Counted from the first letter of the stretch, positions 1 through 8,938 are shown. The stretch is 64,000 nucleotides of DNA from Stenotrophomonas nitritireducens (GCF_001700965.1 NZ_CP016756.1:3772501-3836500), one strand, 5' to 3'. The notes: generated from the letters alone by a model not told the origin. A program made the numbers and translations.

Positions 1-57
1 CTGCCGTCACGCACCGCGTTCGACGAAATACTCGAACGGGCCCTGCCGGTCGGCTGA
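1..57 (+). CDS. 3' end of an unidentified gene (partial)
   Basis: The first 18 codons of the window read openly on the plus strand (…RTAFDEILERALPVG) and end in TGA at 55-57. The stop lies directly against the TGA of the convergent diguanylate cyclase gene at 58-60, so two genes would meet tail to tail with no spacer. The fragment is too short to assign to a family. It could also be chance open frame. Confidence 0.4.
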   Translation: MPSRTAFDEILERALPVG

Positions 58-1821
58 TCAGCCGGCGCCGTCCACGCTGGCGTCAAACGGCACCACGCGG
101 TTGCGGCCGCTGCGCTTGGCCCGGTACAACGCGGCATCGGCCTTGCGCAGCAAGGTGAGGCCGGCCACGCCGTCGATGGGGTAGGTCGCCACACCGAGCG
201 AGGCGGTGACGGGCGGCAGCGTCTTGCCGGAGAACGGCACGCTCATCTGCGACAGCGCAAGGCGCAGTTCGTCGGCCTGGCGCAGCGCGTTGCTGCTGTC
301 CGATTCGGGCAGGATCACGGTGAACTCCTCACCGCCATAGCGGCAGGCGATGTCTTCGCCGCGCAGGCGCGAACTCAGCATCTGCCCGATGGCGGCCAGC
401 AAGGCATCGCCACCGCCGTGCCCGTGGGTGTCGTTGAACTGCTTGAAGTGATCCACGTCCAGCATGATCACCGACAGCGGCAGGTCGCGGCGGCCGCAGC
501 GGGCGATTTCCCGGCTCAGCGATTCTTCCAGATAGCGACGGTTGTACAGGCCGGTCAGCGGATCGCGGATCGACTGCAGGCGCAGCGATTCACGCAGACG
601 CAGATTGCTCAGTGCCAGAGACAGCTGTTCCACCGCGGAGATGGCGATGTTCAGCCGCGGCAGCGGGCCCGGGCCTGCGCCGCACAGGAACAGGAAGCCG
701 ATCTGCGCGCCTTGTGCGGACATCGGAATGCAGGCGGTGGCCACGCTGGTGCCGGCTTCGGGCCGGCTGATGTGCGGGCAGCTGGCATCATGCAGCAGAT
801 CATCGATGACGTGCGGTTGGCCGCGGCGGATGGCCCAGCAGTCGCTCGGCACCAGGAACGCGCTGGTTTCGATCAGCGGCTTGCCCCAGCTGACGATGCT
901 CTCGAGCCGGTCATTGGATGCGCGCAGCAGATAGACCGAGCCGGCGACATCGGGCATCAAGGCTTCCAGTGTGCGTGCGCTGATCTCCAGTGCTTCTTCC
1001 GGGTTGGCACAACTCTGCAGCAGCCCGGTGTAGCGGCCCAGGGTCTGCAAGTCGGCGCTGGAGCGTTCGATCTGCTCCAGGTTGCCCGCCAGCTGCTGGC
1101 TGGCACTGGCCGCGCGTTTTTCGGCACGGGTGCGGCGCCGCAGTTCGGACAGCAGGATGCCGTACACCGAGGCGACGATTGCCAGACCGAAGGGAATGCC
1201 GGCAAGTGCCAGGCCCAGCAGCAGATCGGCGCTGCGGCGCGAGCTGGCGGCGCGCTCTACCAGCAGGCCGTGTTCCTCCTCGACCATCGTGTGCACCTGT
1301 TCGCGGATGCTGCTGGTGGTGAGAAAGGCGGTCTGGGTGATTGCCGCGCGTGCACTGTCCAGGCCTTGCGCGTCGTATATGTCGACCACGTGCTGGATCT
1401 GCTTCAGGCGCTGGTTCACCAACGCCTTGAGGGCGATCGCGTTGTGTACCTGATCGGGGTTGTCGCCTACCGATTTGATCAGCGCAGTCAGCTGCAGGGG
1501 CAGCCGCTCCAGGCTCATCTGGTAATCGAGCAGATAGGCCTGGCTGCCGGTCAGCAGATAGCCGCGCTCGGCCGACTCGGCGTCCAGCACCATCGACTGG
1601 ATCTCATCGACGCGGCTGATGACTTCATGGGTATGCGCAACCAGCCGCGCATCGGCAATGAAACGTTGCGCGCCGACAAAAACACCGACGCCGATGGCGA
1701 CAAAAACAAGCGCCGAGAATATCAGCGCGAATTTACTGCTAGTGCGTTTTTGCATCGCGCCCTTGACCGCATGATCGAGGTGATGCGCATGTTGCTGCCA
1801 GCGCGCCAGCTCACCTTTCAA
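58..1821 (-). CDS. CHASE3-GAF-GGDEF diguanylate cyclase
   Basis: A 587-residue inner-membrane sensor predicted to make c-di-GMP from two GTP. A cytoplasmic N-terminus leads to a first membrane segment (about 31-52), a periplasmic CHASE3-like helical domain (about 55-200), a second membrane segment (about 203-225), a GAF-like domain (about 265-405) and a GGDEF domain (about 420-580). The active-site signature is GGEEF at residues 496-500, an accepted active variant. The stretch DVDHFKQFNDTHGHGGGD is the usual metal- and nucleotide-binding region. No RxxD inhibitory site is obvious just upstream of GGEEF. CHASE3 domains sense unknown periplasmic ligands, so the signal cannot be named. The ATG start gives a sensible topology. 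Confidence 0.93.
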   Translation of the reverse strand: MKGELARWQQHAHHLDHAVKGAMQKRTSSKFALIFSALVFVAIGVGVFVGAQRFIADARLVAHTHEVISRVDEIQSMVLDAESAERGYLLTGSQAYLLDYQMSLERLPLQLTALIKSVGDNPDQVHNAIALKALVNQRLKQIQHVVDIYDAQGLDSARAAITQTAFLTTSSIREQVHTMVEEEHGLLVERAASSRRSADLLLGLALAGIPFGLAIVASVYGILLSELRRRTRAEKRAASASQQLAGNLEQIERSSADLQTLGRYTGLLQSCANPEEALEISARTLEALMPDVAGSVYLLRASNDRLESIVSWGKPLIETSAFLVPSDCWAIRRGQPHVIDDLLHDASCPHISRPEAGTSVATACIPMSAQGAQIGFLFLCGAGPGPLPRLNIAISAVEQLSLALSNLRLRESLRLQSIRDPLTGLYNRRYLEESLSREIARCGRRDLPLSVIMLDVDHFKQFNDTHGHGGGDALLAAIGQMLSSRLRGEDIACRYGGEEFTVILPESDSSNALRQADELRLALSQMSVPFSGKTLPPVTASLGVATYPIDGVAGLTLLRKADAALYRAKRSGRNRVVPFDASVDGAG

Positions 1822-1870
1822 CTCGGATGGATGTATCCGGCCCCCAGTGGCATCCCGCCTCCCGCGCGAA

Positions 1871-1901
1871 CACCACGCAGCCGAGTTCCGGCTGCGTGGT
1901 G
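1871..1901 (-). terminator. Stem-loop after the alanine-rich lipoprotein gene
   Basis: A perfect 12-bp inverted repeat (CACCACGCAGCC / GGCTGCGTGGTG) with a 7-base loop starts 7 bases past the stop of the minus-strand lipoprotein gene. No strong T tract follows, so it may be a weak terminator or an mRNA 3'-end stabiliser. Confidence 0.5.
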
Positions 1902-1908
1902 AAGTCTA

Positions 1909-2304
1909 TCAATGCTTGGCTGCGTCTGCGTTCTCACGCGCATGCTTGGCGGCGTCGTGAGCTTCATCGGCCACCTTCTGCGCGGCATTGGCGGTAGCGG
2001 CGCTAGCGTTGGCGGCGGCGTCCTTGGCAGCGACCGACGCATCATCGGCAGCCTTGCTCGTAGCCACTGCGGCCTTGTCCAACGCCTGCTGCGATTCGGC
2101 GGCGGCGTTGCGGGTTGCGGCGGCAGCCGAGTCGGCGGCATCGCGGGTGGCGTCAGCGGCAGAAGCAGCGGCATTCTTTGCTGCGTCACCGGCATGGTCG
2201 GCGGCGGCGGCGGCGTCTTTCTTGGCCTGTTCGGCGTTGGGATCGTTGCAGCCAGCCAATGCCAGAACCAGGCTTGCAGCGAGCACGGGGACAAATTTCT
2301 TCAT
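1909..2304 (-). CDS. Alanine-rich coiled-coil lipoprotein
   Basis: A 131-residue protein with a lipoprotein signal peptide ending in the lipobox LALAGC (Cys19). The mature part is almost entirely Ala with regularly placed Lys, Asp and Glu (AKKDAAAAADHAGDAAKNAA and similar). It looks like one long amphipathic helix, resembling LEA-type or Lpp-like helical lipoproteins. The ATG follows GGAGAGAG. A second protein of similar design lies upstream at 2774-3115 on the same strand. Function unknown; a structural or envelope-stress role is inference from composition only. Confidence 0.8.
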   Translation of the reverse strand: MKKFVPVLAASLVLALAGCNDPNAEQAKKDAAAAADHAGDAAKNAAASAADATRDAADSAAAATRNAAAESQQALDKAAVATSKAADDASVAAKDAAANASAATANAAQKVADEAHDAAKHARENADAAKH

Positions 2305-2773
2305 GTCACTCTCTCCGGTGTGTGATTGATGACCACAGCCTAGGTGCTGGCGTATTCAGATCGCGTCAAGGCGAGTCGCGATGGAGGGAATTGGTTAAGC
2401 AAGCCGCTGGCGGGCGCGCAGTGTGTGGGGGCGGTCAATCCGGCACGGTTGCATGGGCGATCGGGCCGGCGCGTCGCCTGCAGTGGAACCTGGCTGTTTC
2501 CGGCACAGCACTGGGCGTTGGCAAACGAGGCAAGGCAGGTTGAGCCTCTTTTCCGTGTCGTCCATCGAATGCAGGTGCGGGTGAAGGCGTGGCCCTGGCC
2601 GCTTGCCTGTGCCTGCCTCGACACCGATCCACCGGCTACTGCCGGTCGCTTGCGAGCCTGGTGTGTTGATGCGCGACCCAGCGAGCGGCGCTGCGCTGTG
2701 GTAAACGGCCGGGCATAAAAAAAGCCGCTGGCGAACCAGCGGCTTTTCTGGAACAGCTTGGAAGCAGAAGTTA
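2305..2773. other. Intergenic region between two alanine-rich lipoprotein genes
   Basis: About 470 bases without a convincing gene. It must hold the promoter of the 1909-2304 gene and contains the terminator at 2717-2747. Open frames here lack ribosome sites and family character. Confidence 0.6.
2717..2747 (-). terminator. Rho-independent terminator
   Basis: The stem GCCGCTGG / CCAGCGGC (2724-2731 and 2736-2743) with a CGAA loop is flanked by seven A on the left and four T on the right. On the minus strand it ends in a T run, 27 bases past the stop of the 2774-3115 gene. It could act in both directions. Confidence 0.9.
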
Positions 2774-3115
2774 TTACTTCTTGGCTTCTTCAGCAGCGTC
2801 CTTGGCCTGACCAGCAACGTCTTCAGCAGCCTTGGCAGCGTCAGCAGCGGCGCCAGCAGCAGCGTCGGTGGTGGCGGCAGCAGCGGCGCCAGCAGCTTCG
2901 CCAGCGGCGTCAGCAGCGGTAGCGGCGGTGTCAGCAGCAGCCTGGGCAGCGTCGGCGGTAGCAGCGCCGGCGGTAGCGGCCTGGTCAGCAGCGACCTGGG
3001 CTTCCGAAGCAGCCTGGTTGGCGTCAGCGGCAGCGTCAGCAGCCTGTTCCTGCTTCGAGCAGGCGGTCAGGGCCAGACCCAGGGTCATCGCGATCAGCAG
3101 CTTGTTGATGCTCAT
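2774..3115 (-). CDS. Alanine-rich lipoprotein
   Basis: A 113-residue protein with lipobox LALTAC (Cys19), followed by about 90 residues that are mostly Ala with Asp, Gln, Glu and Thr, ending in AKDAAEEAKK. Predicted to be a single long helix anchored by lipid in the envelope. The coding strand is very repetitive (GCTGCTGAC- and GCCGCTACC-type codon runs), so length variation between strains would be expected. It has its own terminator and a recognisable upstream promoter. It is a composition relative of the 1909-2304 gene, but the sequences do not align closely outside the signal peptide. Function unknown. Confidence 0.8.
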   Translation of the reverse strand: MSINKLLIAMTLGLALTACSKQEQAADAAADANQAASEAQVAADQAATAGAATADAAQAAADTAATAADAAGEAAGAAAAATTDAAAGAAADAAKAAEDVAGQAKDAAEEAKK

Positions 3116-3166
3116 TTGTGAATCCTCGTCGTGAAATTAGGCAACGCGCCATTGCGCGCCGGGAAC

Positions 3167-3194
3167 ATGATGACAAGCCCATTTCGACTGTCAA
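3167..3194 (-). promoter_or_regulatory. Candidate sigma-70 promoter of the alanine-rich lipoprotein gene
   Basis: On the minus strand a perfect -35 box TTGACA (3189-3194) is followed after 16 bases by CATCAT (3167-3172, four of six matches to TATAAT). It lies about 50 bases before the ATG at 3115. The -10 is weak, so this is a prediction. Confidence 0.45.
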
Positions 3195-3236
3195 GCAGTC
3201 CCGCATTCAGGTTTGCAAAGATCTGAAATTTTTCAA

Positions 3237-4412
3237 TCAAATCAATTCAATGGCGATAGCGGTTGCTTCGCCACCACCGATGCAAAGCGATGCAATGCCA
3301 CGCTTGAGGCCACGTGTGCGCAATGCATTTACCAGCGTAACCACCAAGCGGGCACCCGAAGCACCGATCGGATGACCCAATGCGCAGGCCCCTCCATTGA
3401 CGTTGATCTTGGCATGCGGGATGCCCAGTTCGCGGATCGGTGCCATGGCTACCACGGCGAAGGCTTCGTTGATTTCGAACAGGTCAACGTCGGCGATGTT
3501 CCAGCCGGCTTTTTCCAGGACCTTGGTGATCGCGCCGATCGGGGCGGTAGTGAACCACTCCGGTTCCTGCGAGAAGGTGGCGTGTGCGGCGATGCGCGCC
3601 AGCGGCTGCACGCCGCGCTTGGCGGCATCGTCGGCAGACAGCAACACCAGCGCGGCAGCACCGTCGGAAATGCTCGAAGAGCTGGCGGCGGTGACGCTGC
3701 CGTCCTTCTTGAAGGCCGGGCGTAGCGTAGGAATTTTACTGATGTCCGACTTGCCCGGCTGCTCGTCCTGGGCGAACTCCACCTCGCCCTTGCGGGTGGC
3801 AACCTTGACCGCAACGATTTCGTCGGCGAACGCACCATTGGCCACGGCGGCCTGGGCACGGGTGACCGACTCGATGGCGTAGGCATCCTGCTCTTCGCGG
3901 GTGAAGCCGAACTTGGCCACGGTAGCCTCGGCAAACACGCCCATGGCCTGGCCGTCGTACGGGTTGGTCAGGCCGTCCCACGCCATGTGGTCCACCGCCT
4001 GGAAATTGCCGTAGCGGTTGCCGGTGCGCGAGTTGGGCAGCATGTGCGGGGCGTTGGACATGGACTCCATGCCGCCGGCGACCACGATGCTGGCCGAGCC
4101 GGCCTTGATCAGGTCGTGGCCCAGCATGATGGCTTTCATGCCCGAGCCGCAGACCTTGTTGAGGGTGGTGGCGCCGGTGTTGGTCGGCAGGCCGGCGGCC
4201 AGTGCGGCCTGGCGGGCCGGTGCCTGGCCGAGGTTGGCGGGCAGCACGCAGCCCATGATCACTTCGGACACGTCGCTGGCAGCAATGCCGGACTGCTGCA
4301 TGGCCGCGCTGATCGCAGCTGCACCGAGGGTCGGGGTGGGGACGCCGTTGAACTGGCCAAGGAAGGAGCCAATGGCGGTACGCTTGGCGGCGGCGATGAC
4401 GATGTCAGACAT
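3237..4412 (-). CDS. Acetyl-CoA C-acyltransferase (thiolase)
   Basis: A 391-residue thiolase of the acetoacetyl-CoA or 3-ketoacyl-CoA class; it joins or cleaves acyl-CoA units in the cytoplasm. The nucleophile is Cys88 in NKVCGSGMKA, the catalytic His is His347 in GHPIGASGAR, and the second Cys is Cys377 in CIGGGEA. Length and motifs match biosynthetic/degradative thiolases (AtoB/PhaA-like). The start used is the ATG at 4410-4412; a TTG two codons upstream is possible. No phaB or phaC lies next to it, so its pathway cannot be fixed from context. A role at the end of branched-chain acyl-CoA catabolism, with the nearby leucine dehydrogenase and IcmF, is inference. Confidence 0.93.
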   Translation of the reverse strand: MSDIVIAAAKRTAIGSFLGQFNGVPTPTLGAAAISAAMQQSGIAASDVSEVIMGCVLPANLGQAPARQAALAAGLPTNTGATTLNKVCGSGMKAIMLGHDLIKAGSASIVVAGGMESMSNAPHMLPNSRTGNRYGNFQAVDHMAWDGLTNPYDGQAMGVFAEATVAKFGFTREEQDAYAIESVTRAQAAVANGAFADEIVAVKVATRKGEVEFAQDEQPGKSDISKIPTLRPAFKKDGSVTAASSSSISDGAAALVLLSADDAAKRGVQPLARIAAHATFSQEPEWFTTAPIGAITKVLEKAGWNIADVDLFEINEAFAVVAMAPIRELGIPHAKINVNGGACALGHPIGASGARLVVTLVNALRTRGLKRGIASLCIGGGEATAIAIELI

Positions 4413-4520
4413 GAGCAATCTCGGTTATACCTTGCGGCAATTATCGAACGTCCGCGGGGCCGGGCACATTGGACCAACGGCACATCCCCACAGACAGGGG
4501 ATTGTCGTTGCAGTATAGAA

Positions 4521-4557
4521 GGTAGCCGGAGTGCTACCGGGGTCAGGTAATACCTGA
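4521..4557. promoter_or_regulatory. Two dyads just upstream of the autotransporter gene
   Basis: An inverted repeat GGTAGC / GCTACC (4521-4526, 4533-4538) is followed by a perfect 15-base palindrome TCAGGTAATACCTGA (4543-4557). Both fall within 75 bases of the ATG at 4592, in the divergent region with the thiolase gene. The second looks like a repressor-type operator; the first could fold in the leader RNA. Regulator unknown. Confidence 0.4.
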
Positions 4558-4591
4558 ATTGGGAAATCATCCACAGGACGGAGGAGACGCA

Positions 4592-7459
4592 ATGAGCAGT
4601 GCAATGGTGGGCAGCAACGTGGCGCGCAACGTATTGGCCGGTTCATTGGCGCTGGCCCTGGCGGCTTGCGGCAGTGGCAGCGGGCCAAAATCCGATCCGC
4701 CACCGGTGACACCGCCGGTCAACCCGCCGCCGACCACCAAACCGCCCGTCGTCACCCCACCAGTGACCCCGCAGCCGGCGTTTGACGCCCATCTGGCCCT
4801 GACCAATACCAAGGCCGCGCATGCGATGGGCCTGACCGGTGCCGGCTACCCCATCGGCGTGATCGATTCGGGGGTGATGCGCAACCACCCGACGCTGGCG
4901 GGGCGGGTGCTGTCCAACCGCAACTACATCAGTTCAACCCAGAACAATCTGTCGGTGGATGACGTGGTCGGCCACGGCACCACGGTAGCGCAGCTGGCGG
5001 CCGGCGCACCCGCCGGGCAATGGCCGGGCGGTATCGCGTCGGGGGCGCAGATCCTGTCGGCACGCATCATTGCGGACAAGGCGCCTACCGACGACGGTTC
5101 CGGTAATGGCAATGAGGTGACCGGCGCGCTGGGCCTGGCGCCTATCCATGCCGACCTGATCCGCGACGGCATGCGCATCATGAACAACTCCTGGGGCGGC
5201 CTGTACTGGACCCGGCCAACAGTAACGGCCGAGATTGCCAACGAGTACCGCCCCTTTATCAGGGACAATGACGGCTTGGTGGTGTTTGCCACCGGCAATG
5301 AGTCCAAGGCCAATCCGTCGGACATGGCGGCGCTGCCGAGCAAGGTGGGTGGCAGTGGCACCTACCCGGCGGCGGATCTTGAACGCGGCTGGCTGGCAGT
5401 GGCAGCGTTGGATACAGCCAATCCGACTGCATTGGCGTATTACTCCAACGCCTGCGGCGTGGCCAAGAATTACTGTCTGGTGGCGCCGGGCACATCGATG
5501 TTCATCGGCCATGACAGCACCGCCAACAATCTGGCCTATTTCTACGGCAGCGGTACCTCGTATGCGGCGCCGCTGGTGTCGGGCGCGGCGGCACTGGTGT
5601 GGCAGGCCTTCCCCTACTTCAACAACGACCTGGTCCGGCAGACTCTGCTGGGTACGGCCACCGACCTGGGTGAGGTCGGCCCGGATGCGGTGTTCGGTTA
5701 TGGCCTGCTCAATGTGGGCAAGGCGGTGAAGGGGCCGGGCAAGGCGGACTGGGGCGATATCAAGGTTGATGTGAACCGGCTTGGGCTCAACTCTGTCTGG
5801 AGCAATCCAATCAGTGGTGCCGGCGGTCTGGTGAAAACCGGCAGCGGTTCCTTGGGTTTGTCGGCCGCCAACACCTATGCCGGCGCTACCCGCATCCAGC
5901 GGGGCACGCTGGCCTTGCAGGACGGCGGCTCGATCCGTTCCAACGTCACTATCGACGCGCAATCCAACCCCAGCGCTGCCGCATTGCAGTTCATGGGCGG
6001 CACCGCACGGGTGGTGGGCAATGTGGACAATGGCGCCAGCGTGATAGTGCTCAGCAATGTGGGCTCGGCAACCATCGAGGGCAACTACCTGCAGCGCTCC
6101 GGCGCGCAGCTGATGGTGGCCTTGGGCTCCAATGCTCTGCAGGTGACCGGTACCGCCAGCCTGGACGGCGGGGTGACGGTCAGTGGTGCGGTCAATGGCT
6201 ATGTGCCGCAGAACGGTCGTCGCCAGGACCTGCTGCATGCCGGCGGTGGGGTTATTGGACAATTTGCTACGCCAGCAACCGGCGCGACCGGCGTGACGCT
6301 GTTGGATGCCAAATATGGCTATGACGCCAACAACGCCTGGCTGCAGTTGGACCAGGTGAGCGTCACCGCGATGGCGAGCAGTGCCGGCGTTGGGTTGCGC
6401 GCGATGTCGGCGGCGCAGCGGGTAGAACAGGCATTCGAAGTACTGGATGCCGATGCGGGCCTGCAGACCACGGCATTCGGTTCGGCGGCGGCGTCGGTGC
6501 AGGGTGTTGGCGGTGGGTTTTCCGGCCTTGCACAAAGCTTGGAAAGCCTGAGCGGGCAAGCCCATGCCACGGCCACGGCAATGACCTTCGATAGCATCGA
6601 CATGAGCCGCCGCGCGCTGTCCAGCCAGTTTGCCGAAGGCGGCACGCGCACGGCGGCCAGTGGTGTGTGGATGCGCAACCTGGGCGGTGGCGGCCAGGGT
6701 GGCTATCTGGGCAGCGACTACAGTGTTGCCGGCTGGATGATGGGCGGCGAAGCTGCGCTGTCCGGCAATGCCGTGCTGGGCTTTGCGTTTGGCGAAACCC
6801 GGGCCAATGGCAACGGCGGTATCGCTCAGGATCGCGGCCGCGACCGCCAGACCCAGTCGCAGTTGTATGCCGGCTGGCAGCGCGGCGATGTCTATGTGCT
6901 GGGGCAGGCCGGGTTCGGGCAATACGAGCGTGAGCTGGACCGTGGCCTGTTGCTGGGTGCCGAACGTGCCGGCGTGCATGCCCGTTACAGCGGCAATTTC
7001 CTGTCCAGCAGTGTGGAGGCGGGCTATCGGCTGGGGCGTGGTTCGGCCGAGCTGACTCCGTATCTGGGCGCCGATTACACGCGTATCGACGGTGGTGCCT
7101 TCAATGAACAGGGCGGCTACGGTTTTGGCCTGCGCGCCGATGACTGGAGGAGCAGCCGTGTGCAGGCCTTGGCGGGCCTGCGTGGCCAATACCTGTGGAA
7201 GCGGGTGGCGTTCAACGGCTATGCCGAATGGCAGCAGGCGCTGGGTGGCAATGGCCTGAGCCTGGATGCCAGTTTCGTCGGCGTGGATGCGTGGGCGCCG
7301 ATTGCTGGCCTGCAGCCGGCCCGTGCTGGCGGCCTGTTCGGGCTGTCGGTGGAGTCGTGGCTGGCCCGCAATACGCGGTTGTCGCTGGGCTATGACCAGC
7401 GCTTCGGCCCGCGTGGTGACAACCGGCAGGTGTCGCTGCGGCTGCAGCAGGCGTTCTGA
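4592..7459 (+). CDS. Lipoprotein subtilisin-type autotransporter protease
   Basis: A 955-residue type Va autotransporter with an S8 peptidase passenger. The signal peptide ends LALAAC (Cys26), a lipobox, then a Pro-rich linker (36-62). The catalytic triad is Asp92 (GVIDSG), His128 (GHGTT) and Ser323 (GTSYAAP). An autotransporter-associated beta-helix repeat (GGLVKTGSGSLGLSAANTY region, about 410-450) precedes the C-terminal beta-barrel (about 690-955), which ends in Phe. The lipidated design resembles NalP of Neisseria and SphB1 of Bordetella, which process other surface proteins; whether this one does is inference. The start ATG follows GGAGGAG; a TTG 33 bases upstream is unlikely. It is followed by a strong terminator. 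Confidence 0.93.
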   Translation: MSSAMVGSNVARNVLAGSLALALAACGSGSGPKSDPPPVTPPVNPPPTTKPPVVTPPVTPQPAFDAHLALTNTKAAHAMGLTGAGYPIGVIDSGVMRNHPTLAGRVLSNRNYISSTQNNLSVDDVVGHGTTVAQLAAGAPAGQWPGGIASGAQILSARIIADKAPTDDGSGNGNEVTGALGLAPIHADLIRDGMRIMNNSWGGLYWTRPTVTAEIANEYRPFIRDNDGLVVFATGNESKANPSDMAALPSKVGGSGTYPAADLERGWLAVAALDTANPTALAYYSNACGVAKNYCLVAPGTSMFIGHDSTANNLAYFYGSGTSYAAPLVSGAAALVWQAFPYFNNDLVRQTLLGTATDLGEVGPDAVFGYGLLNVGKAVKGPGKADWGDIKVDVNRLGLNSVWSNPISGAGGLVKTGSGSLGLSAANTYAGATRIQRGTLALQDGGSIRSNVTIDAQSNPSAAALQFMGGTARVVGNVDNGASVIVLSNVGSATIEGNYLQRSGAQLMVALGSNALQVTGTASLDGGVTVSGAVNGYVPQNGRRQDLLHAGGGVIGQFATPATGATGVTLLDAKYGYDANNAWLQLDQVSVTAMASSAGVGLRAMSAAQRVEQAFEVLDADAGLQTTAFGSAAASVQGVGGGFSGLAQSLESLSGQAHATATAMTFDSIDMSRRALSSQFAEGGTRTAASGVWMRNLGGGGQGGYLGSDYSVAGWMMGGEAALSGNAVLGFAFGETRANGNGGIAQDRGRDRQTQSQLYAGWQRGDVYVLGQAGFGQYERELDRGLLLGAERAGVHARYSGNFLSSSVEAGYRLGRGSAELTPYLGADYTRIDGGAFNEQGGYGFGLRADDWRSSRVQALAGLRGQYLWKRVAFNGYAEWQQALGGNGLSLDASFVGVDAWAPIAGLQPARAGGLFGLSVESWLARNTRLSLGYDQRFGPRGDNRQVSLRLQQAF

Positions 7460-7487
7460 TCGGCGCGGCCGTAGCAGTCCAATAAAA

Positions 7488-7520
7488 CAGAAGGCGGGCG
7501 AGATGATCGCCCGCCTTCTG
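7488..7520. terminator. Bidirectional terminator between autotransporter and leucine dehydrogenase genes
   Basis: A perfect 13-bp inverted repeat CAGAAGGCGGGCG / CGCCCGCCTTCTG with a 7-base loop. On the minus strand it is followed by TTTTATT, on the plus strand by a weaker T-rich stretch. It separates two convergent genes. Confidence 0.9.
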
Positions 7521-7537
7521 TGTTTGTGCGTTGCTGC

Positions 7538-8635
7538 TTACTCGCCGCGCAGGCGGTTCATGCGCGGCACCGAGCGGCCCATCGGCATCTTCAGTTTGCC
7601 GATGGCTTCCAGGCGGTTTTCGGCGATGCGGTCGGCCGCGCGCTGCGGCGAAATCCCATCCCGCTCGGACTGGTCGAAGACTTTGCCGAGGTTGTGGTAG
7701 ATGCTGCGGATCAGGCGCATCGCACGCTCGCGGTTGTAGCCGTCGATCTCCAGTGACACGTTCATTACGCCGCCGGCGTTGACCGCATAGTCCGGGGCCC
7801 ACAGCACGCCGCGCTTGTACAGCTCATCGCCGACGGCATGGCTGGCCAACTGGTTGTTGGCGGTCCCGCAGATGACCTTGACCTTGAGCCGCTCCAGGGT
7901 GGCCATGTCGATGGCGCCTTCCATCGCGCAGGGCGCGAACACATCGGCGGCCACGTCATAGATGGCATCGGGCTTGACCGCCTCGCATCCGTATTCAGCG
8001 ACGGCTTTCTGCACCAGTACCGGGTCCAGATCGGTGACATAGAGCTTGGCGCCGCGCTCGCGCAGCAGCTTCACCAGTTCCATGCCGATATGGCCCAGGC
8101 CCTGCACCGCAATGCTGAGCTTGCCGATCTCCTCATGGCCGAACTTGCGCTTGACCGAGGCCATCAGCGCCTGCAAGGCGCCGTAGGCGGTAAACGGCGC
8201 CGGATCGCCGGAGCCGCCATGGACCTGGTGTACGCCGGTAACGAAGCCGGTTTCCAGGTAGATGTTTTCCATGTCGTTGACGTCGGTGCCCACGTCTTCG
8301 GCGGTGATGTAACGGCCGGCCAGCGCCTCGACCTGGCGGCCGAAGGCGCGGAACAGCACTTCGCTCTTGGCGGTCTTGGGGTCGCCGATGATGACCGCCT
8401 TGCCGCCACCCACATTCAGCCCGGCCAGGGCGTTCTTGTAGGTCATGGTGCGGCTCAGGCGCAGCACGTCGCGCAGCGCATCGTCGGTGTTGGCGTAGGG
8501 GCGCATGCGCACGCCGCCCAGGGCCGGGCCCAGGGTGGTGTTGTGGATGGCGATGATTGCCTTCAGGCCGGCATCGCGGTTCTGGCAGAACAGAACCTGC
8601 TCATGGCCGGAGGTCTCGAGGGTTTCGAACAACAT
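7538..8635 (-). CDS. Leucine dehydrogenase (Glu/Leu/Phe/Val dehydrogenase family)
   Basis: A 365-residue NAD-dependent amino acid dehydrogenase that interconverts leucine (and usually valine, isoleucine) with the 2-oxo acid and ammonia. Catalytic lysines are Lys67 (MTYKNA) and Lys79 (VGGGKAV); the NAD Rossmann glycines are GLGHIG at 179-184, followed by Asp in VTDLD, typical of NAD preference. Length matches leucine/valine dehydrogenases of about 365 residues, well short of glutamate dehydrogenases. The ATG at 8635 follows GGAG. It is divergent from icmF across a 303-bp control region, pointing to branched-chain carbon flow. Substrate preference among the branched-chain amino acids cannot be read from sequence alone. 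Confidence 0.93.
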   Translation of the reverse strand: MLFETLETSGHEQVLFCQNRDAGLKAIIAIHNTTLGPALGGVRMRPYANTDDALRDVLRLSRTMTYKNALAGLNVGGGKAVIIGDPKTAKSEVLFRAFGRQVEALAGRYITAEDVGTDVNDMENIYLETGFVTGVHQVHGGSGDPAPFTAYGALQALMASVKRKFGHEEIGKLSIAVQGLGHIGMELVKLLRERGAKLYVTDLDPVLVQKAVAEYGCEAVKPDAIYDVAADVFAPCAMEGAIDMATLERLKVKVICGTANNQLASHAVGDELYKRGVLWAPDYAVNAGGVMNVSLEIDGYNRERAMRLIRSIYHNLGKVFDQSERDGISPQRAADRIAENRLEAIGKLKMPMGRSVPRMNRLRGE

Positions 8636-8938
8636 GCGGGCTCCGATGGCGTGCTTGCCACAACGTCAGTGATCGTGTGGCCAAAATGGCTGGCCGAAAA
8701 CAAAAAATGCGACTTCGTCAGTGTGGGGACGGGGGTCGCGGGCCGCCATTCTAATCCATTCCCGGTAGGGGAATGTTCAGCCGGGCATACCGCTCGCGGT
8801 GCCTGGCTTTGCCGGGACGGGCGCCGCAGCAGCGGGTGATAGCGCAAACCCGCAAAAGGTCACGCTGCGCTGCAACCTGACCTGCAGGGCCTGCGGTTCT
8901 ATGATCGGTTGCAATAGAAACCGGATGTTGCACGGCCC
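8636..8938. promoter_or_regulatory. Divergent control region of leucine dehydrogenase and icmF
   Basis: About 300 bases hold the promoters of both genes. A short hairpin, CATTCCC / GGGAATG (8757-8763, 8769-8775), is visible; it resembles half of a dispersed intergenic palindrome found elsewhere in the window. No clear operator or riboswitch was recognised. Confidence 0.45.

Noticed and set aside
4934..7189. A 751-codon minus-strand open frame opposite the autotransporter gene
   Set aside because: It is antisense to a gene with a clear catalytic triad and barrel, its translation is rich in His, Ala, Gly and Gln without domains, and long antisense frames are common in GC-rich DNA.
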